Positions 1 through 8,589 of a stretch of DNA of 64,000 nucleotides are shown here, one piece after another (position 1 is the first letter of the stretch; each line of letters starts with the position of its first letter). This DNA comes from Sulfitobacter geojensis (GTDB taxonomy: Bacteria; Pseudomonadota; Alphaproteobacteria; Rhodobacterales; Rhodobacteraceae): contig NZ_JASE01000005.1 of the NCBI RefSeq assembly GCF_000622325.1, forward strand, positions 3,286,001-3,350,000, given 5' to 3'. Below the pieces are notes generated by a model that was not told the origin of the DNA, ran no database searches, and saw only the letters and a list, made by a program, of their open reading frames with translations. Position numbers and translations under genes: made by a program.

Positions 1-506
1 TCGACCACACCCGCTTCCTTGATCTTAGCCGCTGCGGCATAGACCTCGTCCCAAGACGTGGGCGTGGCAATGCCCAGATCAGACAGAATATCCTCACGGT
101 ACATCAAGTGCTGTGTGTTCACCATCATTGCGACGGCCATGATTTTGCCGTCGATGCGGATCAACTGGTTGGGCGTCAGGTTCGCACCGTATTTCGCGAC
201 CAGATCATCCAGCGGGCGGATCGTTTCTGCGTTCAGCAGCGGTGTCACAGTGCCGTTCGATACGCCACCAAGGTGATAGAGTGACGGGTTCGCTTCAAAA
301 GCTGCGGGTTGTTTCGTGCGGAATTCCTGATCCAGCTCCGCTTGAAAATTGCCGCATTCGGCCATCGCATCAGTGACCGCTTTCCATGCTTCGAACCCTG
401 CCGACAACATTTTGACTTCGGTCTTGTTTTCATAGGAACATGCTGCAAATGCAGTGCTTCCCATCAAGCTAATCGCACCTGCAAGTGCTAGTTTTTTCAA
501 CATCAT
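1..506 (-). CDS. Sugar ABC transporter substrate-binding protein, N-terminal part (cut by window edge)
   Basis: The 168 visible residues begin with a double-Met start and a Sec-type signal peptide (two Lys, hydrophobic core, Ala-x-Ala before a Cys-Ser-Tyr). They continue as a family-1 extracellular solute-binding fold that mentions PTSWDEVYAAA and LMYREDIL, typical of UgpB/MalE-like proteins. It would bind a sugar or polyol in the periplasm and deliver it to permeases beyond the left edge. The gene lies 77 bp downstream of the ATPase gene on the same strand, so they form one operon. An SD-like AGGGAG precedes the start. The substrate cannot be told from this fragment. Confidence 0.85.
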   Translation of the reverse strand, partial: MMLKKLALAGAISLMGSTAFAACSYENKTEVKMLSAGFEAWKAVTDAMAECGNFQAELDQEFRTKQPAAFEANPSLYHLGGVSNGTVTPLLNAETIRPLDDLVAKYGANLTPNQLIRIDGKIMAVAMMVNTQHLMYREDILSDLGIATPTSWDEVYAAAAKIKEAGVV

Positions 507-583
507 TTTGCAAACTCCCTGTTGCATTTCATTGGGTGCACCTTGCAAGACTGCACCTGCCTTTTCCCCATTCGGGGACGTCC

Positions 584-1636
584 CTAACCCAAACTGATCC
601 GCGCGCCTGTGGCTTTATCAAACACATGACAAATATCCGCCGGCACAGAAAACGACACAGCATCCCCGATGCCCGCGCGATATTCCTTATGCGCTTTGAC
701 CGACACCATCTGCCCGCCCGCCTTGACCGCCAACATGACCGCATCCCCAAGCAATTCGATGGTATAAACCGGTGCATTGATCTGTGCCGGTGCGTCGACC
801 ACATCCGCATCCTCTGCACGAAAGCCCAAGGTGACCTCGCCATCGGCAGCCCTAAGCCCCTCAATGCGCACGTTCGCCCCTTCGAAAACACCACCGCGGA
901 TCGTGCCGTCCATCAGGTTCATCGCAGGTGACCCGATGAAGGATGCCACAAAGGTATTCGCGGGATTGTCATAGATTTCCGTTGGGGTGCCGACCTGCTG
1001 AATACGCCCTTGCTTCATCACGACGACGCGGTCGGCGAGCGTCATCGCCTCGATCTGGTCGTGGGTTACGTAAACGGTCGTCACCTTCAGCTCATGGCTG
1101 AGGTTCTTGATCTGTGCCCGCGTGCTGACCCGCAGTTTGGCATCCAGATTGGACAGCGGTTCGTCCATCAGAAAAACGTTGGGTTCGCGCACAATCGCCC
1201 GCGCCAGGGCCACCCGCTGGCGCTGTCCGCCCGACAGTTCAGCAGGCTTGCGATGCAGGAAATCATCAAGTTCGACCATGGCACTGGCGCGGCGCACCCG
1301 CGCGTCATGGGTCGCGGGATCCGCTTTGCGCACCTTCAGCGGGAACCGGATGTTCTCGTAAACATTCATATGCGGGTACAACCCGTATGACTGGAACACC
1401 ATCGCAACATCGCGGTCTTTCGGGTCCAGATCGTTCACCACCTTGCCGTCGATGATGATCTCGCCCTCGGTGATGTCCTCAAGCCCTGCAATCATCCGCA
1501 TGGTTGTGGTTTTGCCGCAGCCCGAAGGGCCGAGCAGCACCAGAAACTCCTCATCCGCGATTGTCAGGTCAAAATTTTCGACACCAACAAAACTGCCCCA
1601 ACGTTTGTTGATATTGCGCAGTTGAATTTCAGCCAT
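584..1636 (-). CDS. MalK/UgpC-type ABC transporter ATPase
   Basis: This 350-residue ATPase powers a carbohydrate importer on the inner face of the membrane. The sequence shows Walker A GPSGCGKTT at about residues 36-44, the signature LSGGQRQRVAL, Walker B VFLMDEPLSNLDAK, the switch His in YVTHDQIEA, and a C-terminal TOBE/OB part typical of the MalK subfamily. I chose the ATG at 1636 because AAAGGGA lies at the right distance; a longer reading to 1768 would run through the promoter palindrome. It is the first gene of the operon and is followed by the binding protein gene. The sugar is not identifiable. Confidence 0.93.
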   Translation of the reverse strand: MAEIQLRNINKRWGSFVGVENFDLTIADEEFLVLLGPSGCGKTTTMRMIAGLEDITEGEIIIDGKVVNDLDPKDRDVAMVFQSYGLYPHMNVYENIRFPLKVRKADPATHDARVRRASAMVELDDFLHRKPAELSGGQRQRVALARAIVREPNVFLMDEPLSNLDAKLRVSTRAQIKNLSHELKVTTVYVTHDQIEAMTLADRVVVMKQGRIQQVGTPTEIYDNPANTFVASFIGSPAMNLMDGTIRGGVFEGANVRIEGLRAADGEVTLGFRAEDADVVDAPAQINAPVYTIELLGDAVMLAVKAGGQMVSVKAHKEYRAGIGDAVSFSVPADICHVFDKATGARISLG

Positions 1637-1712
1637 GGATGTCCCTTTCGACCGACCAGCAGCGGTACCAATCATACGTTCGGTCAAGTCGGGAACATTT
1701 TCAACATATTTT

Positions 1713-1726
1713 TGCACACGTGTGCA
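1713..1726. promoter_or_regulatory. Perfect 14-bp palindrome, likely LacI-type operator
   Basis: TGCACACGTGTGCA is a perfect palindrome with a central CG, the usual form of LacI/GalR-family operators. It sits 77 bp upstream of the sugar ABC ATPase start. No LacI gene is visible, and it would have to lie outside the window. Confidence 0.5.
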
Positions 1727-1732
1727 TCGCCA

Positions 1733-1775
1733 GCTAAAAGAAGTGGTAGTTGCTTTTAAATCAAGCAACTACCAC
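1733..1775 (-). terminator. Intrinsic terminator after the fused E1 gene
   Basis: Two perfect 13-base arms (1743-1755 and 1763-1775) enclose a 7-base loop. In the minus direction the hairpin is followed by TTCTTTTAGC. It lies 62 bp after the stop of the E1 fusion gene and before the sugar transporter promoter, so it separates the two units. Confidence 0.65.
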
Positions 1776-1836
1776 GCTTTCTGAACGTATGAAGTGAAGT
1801 AACTGAAACTGCGTCTCAGGCCGGAGCGATTCGAAA

Positions 1837-4026
1837 TCAGTCCGTTTTCTGCGCCAATAGCGCCTGCGCTGCGGCAACGATCCCGCTGCGCGAAGGCAAA
1901 GTCGCCCCGTATGCGGGACCGGTCGCGATAAAGCTGTCTTCCGCCGTCAGCCGCGCAAATTGCTTCACGCCAGCCTCCGCCATGACCGCCATCAAGGCTT
2001 CGGCCTGACCGCCGGTACGGCGACATTCATCCACAATCAGAACCGGACGGCTGCCGATGGCCTCCAGCAAAGCGTCTTCGGGCATTGGTGCAAGCCATCG
2101 CAGGTCGATCACACGCACTGCCACCCCCAGCGCGGATAGATCATGCTGCGCCTGACGGCTCAGGTAGTGCCCGTTGCCATAGGTCACAATCGCCAGATCG
2201 TCGCCGTCGCCATGCACCCCGACGCAGTCCAATGCGATCCTTTGATCGGGGGCGGGATAACGACGCATCCAGCCGCCATCGCCAGCCTCCAGCAGATCAC
2301 GCATCGGATAAAGCGCGATTGGTTCGACAAAAATCACCACCCGCTGCTCTTCGCGCGCCAGACGATGACATTCACGCAGCATCAATGCGGCGTCGTCGCC
2401 CGTTGAGGGGCAGGCAATGATCAGCCCGGGAATATCGCGCAACACGGCCAGTGAATTGTCATTATGGAAATGCCCGCCGAACCCCTTTTGATACCCCAAC
2501 GCGGAAATACGCACGACCATTGGATTGCTCCACTGCCCGTTACTGAAGAACGGCAAGGTCGCGGCCTCGCCGCGCAACTGGTCTTCGGCATTGTGCAGAT
2601 AGGCCAGAAACTGGATTTCCGGCATCGGGATGAACCCGTTATGCGCCAGTCCGATTGCAAGCCCCAGAATGCTTTGTTCGTCCAGCAAGGTGTCGATCAC
2701 CCGCGCAGGCCCGAACCGGCTGTGCAGCTTTTGAGTTACCCCATAGTTGCCGCCCTTGCGCCCCACATCCTCGCCCATCAGCAAAGTTTCGGGATATTCC
2801 AGCATCAGATCATGCAGCGCCCAGTTGATCAGCCGTGACATTGGTTGGGGCTGGTCGATCTGGGCCATATCGCTGCCAAACACCTCGGCACGGCGCTCAA
2901 CGCTTGGGCCATTGCCGGACGCAACCTCCCTGCGCGGGGGGATCAAACTGGCCATGACCTCCGCTGCGTTTCGCAATCGCGGCGTATCCACCATTTCTTG
3001 TGCGGCTTGCGCAACTTCTTCCAGCGTATCGGTATAAAGCGCCAAGGCCTGCGCCGCTGTCGCCGCACCTGAAGCAACCAAACCCCGCGCAGAATACAGC
3101 AGCGGATCATGGGCTTCATCCGCTTCTACCTCGGAACGTGGCAGATAGGACGTTACAACATCAGGTCCCGCATGCCCGTAAAGCCGCACCGTACGCAGAT
3201 GCAAAAAGGCCGGCTTGCGGTGCGTGCGCACCCAATCCGCCGCCTGTTGCGCGCCCCTAGCAGCCGCAAAAATATCTAAACCGTCCGCCTCAAAATATTC
3301 GACACCCGGTCGGGCCGACATCGTCGCCTTAACCCAGCCCGTGGGTGTCTTGGTCGAAATGCCGATCCCGTTGTCCTCGCAGACAAACAACAGTGGCAAG
3401 GGGATGCCCTGCACTGCCGTCCAGCCCGCCGCATTGATCGCCCCCTGCGCGGTGGAGTGGTTCAACGATGCATCCCCGAAAGAACACATCGCAATCCCGT
3501 CACGCGCCAGTATCGCATGTTCCGGCCGGTTGCGCCGCGCCAGTGTGATCGCATGCGCCGCCCCCACCGCTTTGGGCAGGTGGCTGGCAATGGTCGACGT
3601 CTGCGGCGGGATCATCAAGCTGCGTGATCCCAAAACCTTGTGTCGTCCGCCACTGGTCGGATCTTCCACCGAACAGGCAAACGACAACAGCATGTCGCGC
3701 ATCATCTCCGGCTGCCCGGCCTTGGCAGCCCGCGCGATCTGGAAGGCCGCATCACGGTAATGCAAAAACGCAATATCATCGACGCGCAAAGCATGGCCCA
3801 GCGCCGCCATCCCTTCGTGCCCTGACGAGCCAATGGTATAAAACCCCTGCCCCGCCTTCTGCATCACGCGACTTTGCAAATCCAGCGCGCGCGACAAAAC
3901 CTGCGCACGGTACAACCCCAATGCCTCATCAGCATCCAACGCTGAGACATCCGTTTCACCAACCGGAAAATCCTCCGCAGCCACACGCCGCAAAAAATTC
4001 TCGTGCACAATCGAAACGCGATCCAT
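1837..4026 (-). CDS. Fused 2-oxoacid dehydrogenase E1 (alpha plus beta)
   Basis: A 729-residue thiamine-diphosphate enzyme joining both E1 subunits of a branched-chain/pyruvate-type 2-oxoacid dehydrogenase. Residues about 1-350 resemble E1 alpha, with a GDASLNHS diphosphate-binding stretch and HYRDAAF near the start of the fold. Residues about 395-729 resemble E1 beta, with LMGEDVGRKGGNYGVT and a C-terminal LIVDECRRTGG. E1 decarboxylates a 2-oxoacid and acylates a lipoyl E2. No E2 or E3 gene is next to it, so the partner is encoded elsewhere. The acid used (branched-chain, acetoin or pyruvate) is not resolved. It lies 96 bp downstream of gcdH on the same strand, with a repeat copy between them. 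Confidence 0.85.
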   Translation of the reverse strand: MDRVSIVHENFLRRVAAEDFPVGETDVSALDADEALGLYRAQVLSRALDLQSRVMQKAGQGFYTIGSSGHEGMAALGHALRVDDIAFLHYRDAAFQIARAAKAGQPEMMRDMLLSFACSVEDPTSGGRHKVLGSRSLMIPPQTSTIASHLPKAVGAAHAITLARRNRPEHAILARDGIAMCSFGDASLNHSTAQGAINAAGWTAVQGIPLPLLFVCEDNGIGISTKTPTGWVKATMSARPGVEYFEADGLDIFAAARGAQQAADWVRTHRKPAFLHLRTVRLYGHAGPDVVTSYLPRSEVEADEAHDPLLYSARGLVASGAATAAQALALYTDTLEEVAQAAQEMVDTPRLRNAAEVMASLIPPRREVASGNGPSVERRAEVFGSDMAQIDQPQPMSRLINWALHDLMLEYPETLLMGEDVGRKGGNYGVTQKLHSRFGPARVIDTLLDEQSILGLAIGLAHNGFIPMPEIQFLAYLHNAEDQLRGEAATLPFFSNGQWSNPMVVRISALGYQKGFGGHFHNDNSLAVLRDIPGLIIACPSTGDDAALMLRECHRLAREEQRVVIFVEPIALYPMRDLLEAGDGGWMRRYPAPDQRIALDCVGVHGDGDDLAIVTYGNGHYLSRQAQHDLSALGVAVRVIDLRWLAPMPEDALLEAIGSRPVLIVDECRRTGGQAEALMAVMAEAGVKQFARLTAEDSFIATGPAYGATLPSRSGIVAAAQALLAQKTD

Positions 4027-4074
4027 ATCACCCCCAAATACAAATGCAGAGGCCCGTGTTTCCCACGCGCCCCT

Positions 4075-4100
4075 GCTTCATCTTGTTCCTAAACGCATCA
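4075..4100. repeat. Dispersed intergenic repeat, copy 1
   Basis: A 26-base element starting GCTTCATCTTG and ending CATCA matches 19329-19354 at 23 of 26 positions. Here it lies between gcdH and the E1 fusion gene, just after the gcdH stop in transcription order. Confidence 0.6.
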
Positions 4101-4122
4101 TGCGCTTGCGCGTCTCACGACA

Positions 4123-5346
4123 TCAAAAAAACGCCTGAAGTCCTGTTTGCGCACGCCCAAGGATCAAGGCATGCACATCATGCGTGCCCTCATAGGTATT
4201 CACCGTTTCAAGGTTCATCATGTGACGGATTACCTGAAATTCGCCAGAGATCCCGTTGCCGCCGTGCATGTCACGGGCGTGACGCGCGATCTCAAGCGCC
4301 TTGCCGCAGTTGTTGCGTTTCACAATCGACACCATTTCGGGTGCCGCGTTGGCCTGATCCATCAAACGGCCCACTTGCAACGAGCCCTGCAAGCCCAGCG
4401 AAATTTCGGTCATCATATCGGCCAATTTCTTCTGGAACAGCTGCATGCCCGCCAAAGGCTTGCCAAACTGCTTGCGGTCCAATCCGTATTGACGCGCCGC
4501 GTGCCAGCAGAATTCCGCGGCACCCATTGCGCCCCATGAAATACCGTAACGGGCACGGTTCAAACAGCCGAACGGCCCTTTCAGACCGGACACATGTGGC
4601 AGCAAGGCGTCTTCGCCAACTTCAACGTCCTTCATCACGATTTCACCGGTGATCGACGCCCGCAGCGACAGTTTGTTGCCCACCTTGGGTGCGCTCAAAC
4701 CTTCCATGCCCTTTTCCAGAACAAAGCCGCGGATCTTGCCGCCATGTTCTTCGCTCTTGGCCCAGACGACGAAAACATCTGCAATCGGTGCGTTTGAAAT
4801 CCACATCTTGGTGCCGGTCAATTTGTAACCGTTTGCCGTTTTCACCGCCCGTGTTGTCATGCTGCCCGGGTCGGACCCCGCATCGGGTTCTGTCAGACCG
4901 AAACACCCGATCCACTCACCGGAACAGAGTTTCGGCAGATACTTCTTGCGTTGTTCTTCGGAACCGTATGCGTAAATCGGATACATCACGAGGCTGGCCT
5001 GCACGGACATCATCGAACGATAGCCACTGTCCACACGTTCAACTTCACGCGCAACCAGACCATAAGAAACATAGCCCGCGCCCAAACCGCCGTATTCTTC
5101 CGGGATCGTGATCCCCAACAGGCCCATATCGCCCATTTCTTTAAAGATACCGGCGTCGGTTTCCTCGTTGGCAAAGGCATCAATCACGCGCGGCTGCAAT
5201 TTTTCCTGCGCATAAGACGCAGCAGAGTCGCGGATCATCCGCTCGTCTTCATTCAGCTGACTGTCCAGGCGGAAGGGGTCGGCCCAGTCGAATGATCCCA
5301 GATCAGGGGCATCTTTGGCGCGCAGTGCAGGTGTATCAGCGGTCAT
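4123..5346 (-). CDS. gcdH: Glutaryl-CoA dehydrogenase
   Basis: A 407-residue FAD acyl-CoA dehydrogenase that oxidises and decarboxylates glutaryl-CoA to crotonyl-CoA in lysine/tryptophan breakdown. The sequence shows [15 protein letters not shown], the substrate/FAD loop KMWISNAP, and the C-terminal [20 protein letters not shown] carrying the catalytic Glu and the GcdH-type ending. The start at 5346 has AAAGGA six bases upstream; an in-frame ATG at 5361 lacks an SD. It is divergent from a LysR gene 86 bp away, the usual gcdH arrangement, which suggests control by that regulator. Confidence 0.93.
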   Translation of the reverse strand: MTADTPALRAKDAPDLGSFDWADPFRLDSQLNEDERMIRDSAASYAQEKLQPRVIDAFANEETDAGIFKEMGDMGLLGITIPEEYGGLGAGYVSYGLVAREVERVDSGYRSMMSVQASLVMYPIYAYGSEEQRKKYLPKLCSGEWIGCFGLTEPDAGSDPGSMTTRAVKTANGYKLTGTKMWISNAPIADVFVVWAKSEEHGGKIRGFVLEKGMEGLSAPKVGNKLSLRASITGEIVMKDVEVGEDALLPHVSGLKGPFGCLNRARYGISWGAMGAAEFCWHAARQYGLDRKQFGKPLAGMQLFQKKLADMMTEISLGLQGSLQVGRLMDQANAAPEMVSIVKRNNCGKALEIARHARDMHGGNGISGEFQVIRHMMNLETVNTYEGTHDVHALILGRAQTGLQAFF

Positions 5347-5431
5347 GGCAAGTCCTTTCAAAGCATGTGCGTTTGAAAGGGGTTATTGCAAATCCGGCTC
5401 CAAAAGACTATCGCCGCTTTATCCTAGATGT

Positions 5432-6355
5432 ATGAGAAAAAGTCATATGATAGCCCCGCGCCGCTTTCTGCCTTCAATCTCGGCCCTGCTTGCCTTCGAA
5501 GCGGTTGCACGACTGGGCAGCGCAACAGCCGCCGCACAGGAACTCTCTCTGACGCAAAGCGCTGTCAGCCGGCAACTCAAGACCCTCGAAGAGCAACTCG
5601 ATGTGGCGCTGATCACCCGTAAGGGGCGACAGCTGGCCCTGACCACTGCGGGACAGGCCTATGTCGGACAGGTGCGCGAAATTCTGAACCGGCTGGCGCA
5701 AGCGTCTGTTTCGGTGCGTACAAACCCCACGGGCGGGTCGCTGAACCTTGCCATTCTACCCGCGTTTGGCATGCATTGGCTGGCCCCGCGCCTGCGCGAT
5801 TTTGCCCGCGCCCACCCCGAGGTCACTGTCAATCTCAGTACACGGCTGAAACCGTTTGCCATCGCCGACAGTCCATTTGATGCGGCGATCCACTTTGGTC
5901 ACGAGGACTGGCCGGGCGTGCATTATTTGCCCCTGATGCCGGAAACCGTGGTCCCCGTCTGTGCGCCGGAACTGCTCAGCGCGCCGGTGATCGAAGCGCG
6001 CGATATGCTGGAGCATCCGCTGTTGCACCTGGAAACGCGCCCGCGGGGCTGGGCGCGTTGGCTGGCGGCATTGGGTGTGACCGCTGATCCGCCGGCTGGC
6101 ATGGTGTTTGACCAGTTTTCAACCATGGCGCAGGCGGCGATCCACGGATTGGGCGTGGCGCTTTTGCCGACATTTTTTGCCGAACCTTACCTGCGGGACG
6201 GGCAATTGATGCTGGCCTCGGCGCAAACCACACAAAGCATCGGCAATTATTACCTCGTCTGGCCTGAAACCCGTGACGAGGGTGCGGCCCTGACGTCCTT
6301 TCGCAATTGGCTGGCCGGACAAGCGCAAACAACCGAGCCCCAAACACAGCCCTAG
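5432..6355 (+). CDS. LysR-family regulator beside gcdH
   Basis: About 307 residues. The N-terminal winged helix-turn-helix covers roughly residues 15-70 (FEAVARLGSATAAAQELSLTQSAVSRQLKTLEEQL), followed by a periplasmic-binding-like effector domain of the GcvA/GcdR type (LAILPAFGMHWLAPRLRDF). The gene is divergent from gcdH, so it probably senses a glutarate-pathway compound and controls gcdH. ATG 5432 is used here; ATG 5447 is an equally plausible start and neither has a strong SD. The effector is inferred only from the neighbour. Confidence 0.88.
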   Translation: MRKSHMIAPRRFLPSISALLAFEAVARLGSATAAAQELSLTQSAVSRQLKTLEEQLDVALITRKGRQLALTTAGQAYVGQVREILNRLAQASVSVRTNPTGGSLNLAILPAFGMHWLAPRLRDFARAHPEVTVNLSTRLKPFAIADSPFDAAIHFGHEDWPGVHYLPLMPETVVPVCAPELLSAPVIEARDMLEHPLLHLETRPRGWARWLAALGVTADPPAGMVFDQFSTMAQAAIHGLGVALLPTFFAEPYLRDGQLMLASAQTTQSIGNYYLVWPETRDEGAALTSFRNWLAGQAQTTEPQTQP

Positions 6356-6464
6356 AAAACCGGTAATTCGCGCGATTCCGGCCATGATTGCCAAATTTTC
6401 GCCGTATTTACCATTTAAGGAAAATCTCATGTGACCGGGTGGGGCCGTTACAAGGAGCATTCCA

Positions 6465-6815
6465 ATGCTTAATTCTTCACGCAAAGGCGTTCTCGCCGTT
6501 GCCGCTGCTCTTAGCTTTGTGGCCGGCGCTGCACAGGCTGACAACCATGTTGTTCTGATTGTGGACGGCAGCTATTTCCCGTCGGTGGTTTATGCAAACC
6601 CCGGTGACAACATCGTTTTTCGCAACAACAGCGACGCCTCGCACACGGTCAATGGCCCCGAGGGCAGCTGGACATCCGGCGAAATCGGTTCCGAAGCGAT
6701 GTACCGCTTGAACATCAAGCACGACACACCGCCAACCTTTACCGGTTTGGGGACTGACGGCACGCAAGCCGAGGGCGAAATCATCTTTGCCGAAGCACCC
6801 AGCGCGTCCGAATAA
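6465..6815 (+). CDS. Cupredoxin-like exported protein lacking the copper site
   Basis: 116 residues with a clear signal peptide ending AGAAQA-DN (about residues 1-25). The mature part has the plastocyanin/amicyanin-like order: VLIVDGSYFPSVVYANPGDNIVFRNNSDASHTVN, then a C-terminal beta pair TFTGLGTDGTQAEGEIIF. Only the first His ligand (SHTVN) is present. The Cys, second His and Met expected near the C-terminus are replaced, and the mature protein has no Cys. A strong AAGGAG at 6452-6457 supports the start. It stands alone between gcdR-like lysR and convergent yedK. The function is unknown, possibly structural or a degenerate electron carrier. Confidence 0.8.
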   Translation: MLNSSRKGVLAVAAALSFVAGAAQADNHVVLIVDGSYFPSVVYANPGDNIVFRNNSDASHTVNGPEGSWTSGEIGSEAMYRLNIKHDTPPTFTGLGTDGTQAEGEIIFAEAPSASE

Positions 6816-6841
6816 GACCAGCAGGCGCACGGATCGCTCCT

Positions 6842-7519
6842 TTAGCCATCCTTTGGCAAAGGTTCGATCAATGCGGCCCCGCTGGCGCGATTGGAATTCA
6901 CGGTGCGGCTTACGCGGTGCCACTCCAGCAGATCATCTGCTGCGGGTGTCATCAGCGTCGCCGCACCTTTCCCTTGTTCGCCCAGCCATAACGGCCAATC
7001 CTTTTGCGCAAGGATAACAGGCATCCGGTGATGGATCGCCTGCATTGGCGCGTTTGCGCCAGTTGTAACAATCGCACAGGTCAGCTGCGCCTCCCCGTCC
7101 GGCGCACGCCAGTCCTGCCAGACCGCAGCAAACGCCAGCGGCGCGCCGTCAACGCGCGTGATGTACCACGGATCCCGCCCGCCTTCGGCGTCTTTGGTCC
7201 ATTCATAAAATCCCGTTGCAATGACCACCCCCCGCCGCGTCCGCGCTGCGGTACGAAATGCCGGTTTCTCGGCCAGCGTTTCGGCGCGGGCATTAATCAA
7301 CAAAGGCCCCCCTGATGGTTCTTTGTACCAGCGCGGAATAAATCCCCACCGCATGGGGCGAAGTTTGCGCGCCCCCTCGGCATCACTGGTGACGATCGGG
7401 ACCGGATCTGTCGGACAGACATTGTAATTGGGTACAGGCGGTAGGTCATTCGCCGGTGCTGCCGCAAAAAGTTGCGCCATCGCATCAGGCGGCAGCGTCA
7501 TCGCCATTCGTCCGCACAT
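6842..7519 (-). CDS. YedK/HMCES abasic-site protein (SRAP domain)
   Basis: 225 residues. The SRAP family forms a covalent thiazolidine link to abasic sites in single-stranded DNA. Cys2 directly after the initiator Met (MCGRM) is the cross-linking residue. Also seen are the Asn-Ala-Arg stretch LLINARAET, the Glu in ATGFYEW and the His in AIHHRMPVIL, all family active-site residues. Length and order are normal. The first codons must be as given because Cys2 has to be exposed. A perfect palindrome overlaps the ribosome-binding region just upstream. It is convergent with the cupredoxin-like gene. Confidence 0.92.
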   Translation of the reverse strand: MCGRMAMTLPPDAMAQLFAAAPANDLPPVPNYNVCPTDPVPIVTSDAEGARKLRPMRWGFIPRWYKEPSGGPLLINARAETLAEKPAFRTAARTRRGVVIATGFYEWTKDAEGGRDPWYITRVDGAPLAFAAVWQDWRAPDGEAQLTCAIVTTGANAPMQAIHHRMPVILAQKDWPLWLGEQGKGAATLMTPAADDLLEWHRVSRTVNSNRASGAALIEPLPKDG

Positions 7520-7529
7520 GGGCCATTCC

Positions 7530-7550
7530 CTTTCAGTGACTCACTGAAAG
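7530..7550. promoter_or_regulatory. Perfect hairpin/palindrome at the yedK ribosome binding site
   Basis: CTTTCAGTG, a 3-base loop, then CACTGAAAG: two perfect 9-base arms ending 10 bases before the yedK start. The SD (AAAGGG on the minus strand) begins inside the last bases of the arm. It could be a protein operator or an RNA hairpin limiting translation. It does not match the alphaproteobacterial LexA box (GTTC-N7-GTTC). Confidence 0.5.
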
Positions 7551-7607
7551 CACCCTAGCGGGGGCAGCGCCGCTGTGCAAAAGAACGCGCGCGGCGTCAC
7601 GGGGCGC

Positions 7608-8285
7608 CTAATGTAAAGCGGCAGACGTTTGGCTGTACCCTTTTTGCATGGCACCCGCAGGGAGCGTCGCAGGCGTGCCTACGTTGCTGCGCCCCCACCA
7701 AGGCAGGTCAACGCCCAGATAAGCGCTGATCTTTGCCGGTGCCTGCGGGTCTTCGATGTCATATTCCATAAAATTGCTTTCGCCTTCAAACATCCGGCGG
7801 CAGAACGCGTAATGCGCCGCCATCCAACGCGCCAGTTCATCTTCCGAACGGCCAAAACCACGCGGCAGGCCCGGCACATCCGCCGCAGGCAGGCGGCGTT
7901 TGCCCAGATTGTTCCAACGCATCACCGAATCCGCAGTTTTGGCGGGGTTACGCGTGGTGAGAATAAACTTCACTTCGGGATGATGGGTCTGAATGGCGGA
8001 TAGCAATCCCCAATCGGTCTGCGGCCAAAGCGATTGATCCTCGCGCACGGCAGACATTTCGTTGATGACATCAAATTCGCCCAACCGCGCCAGCGGATCA
8101 CCGGTGGCGAAATAGTCGGCATACAGGATCTTGCCCAAATGCATGCCCTTTAGATCTTTGTTTCGGGATTGCCCCGCACGGATGCGCCAGTCCGCCACGG
8201 TCAAACCCGCGTGACGCAACGCATCCGTCAGCGTGGTGGTTCCGGTTTTAGGCAGGGCAAGGTTAACGACACGCAGTCGGGTCAT
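7608..8285 (-). CDS. Sulfotransferase-family protein
   Basis: 225 residues. The start VVNLALPKTGTTTLTDALR carries the 5'-phosphosulfate-binding loop of PAPS-dependent sulfotransferases, and FILTTRNPAKTADS matches the 3'-phosphate-binding Arg/Ser region. The C-terminal part is of the small bacterial type found near glycan genes. GGGAGGGG lies before the ATG at 8285, which is preferred over the longer reading to 8417. It has no obvious operon partner, so the acceptor substrate is unknown. Confidence 0.85.
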   Translation of the reverse strand: MTRLRVVNLALPKTGTTTLTDALRHAGLTVADWRIRAGQSRNKDLKGMHLGKILYADYFATGDPLARLGEFDVINEMSAVREDQSLWPQTDWGLLSAIQTHHPEVKFILTTRNPAKTADSVMRWNNLGKRRLPAADVPGLPRGFGRSEDELARWMAAHYAFCRRMFEGESNFMEYDIEDPQAPAKISAYLGVDLPWWGRSNVGTPATLPAGAMQKGYSQTSAALH

Positions 8286-8533
8286 GGCGACACCCCTCCC
8301 GATGGCATGACGCAACACACGGGCCTTGTGGACCTGACGTTCAGAAAGACTGACGTTTCCAGATAGCGCATAATATACCCCTTTACAGTGTACTGGCCGG
8401 ATTCTCTTAACAAACACCCTGCTAAGGAATGGTGACCAGAACAGGGCCGAGGCGCGTTCTAAAATCGGTCAATCTGGGACGGCGGGAACATATTTGGGCG
8501 GCACCTGCGTCGGCCCGCACCGGAAATGGCGCG

Positions 8534-8565
8534 ATAAAAAAGGCGCACCCGGATGGATGCGCCTT
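8534..8565 (-). terminator. Intrinsic terminator of the 5'-nucleotidase gene
   Basis: AAGGCGCA (8540-8547) pairs perfectly with TGCGCCTT (8558-8565). In the minus direction it is followed by TTTTTATCGC, a classic U-tract, 24 bp after the nucleotidase stop. The 170 bp between this gene and the sulfotransferase otherwise holds nothing I can support. Confidence 0.85.
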
Positions 8566-8589
8566 AACGTTTTGGTCTGTGGTGGTCGG

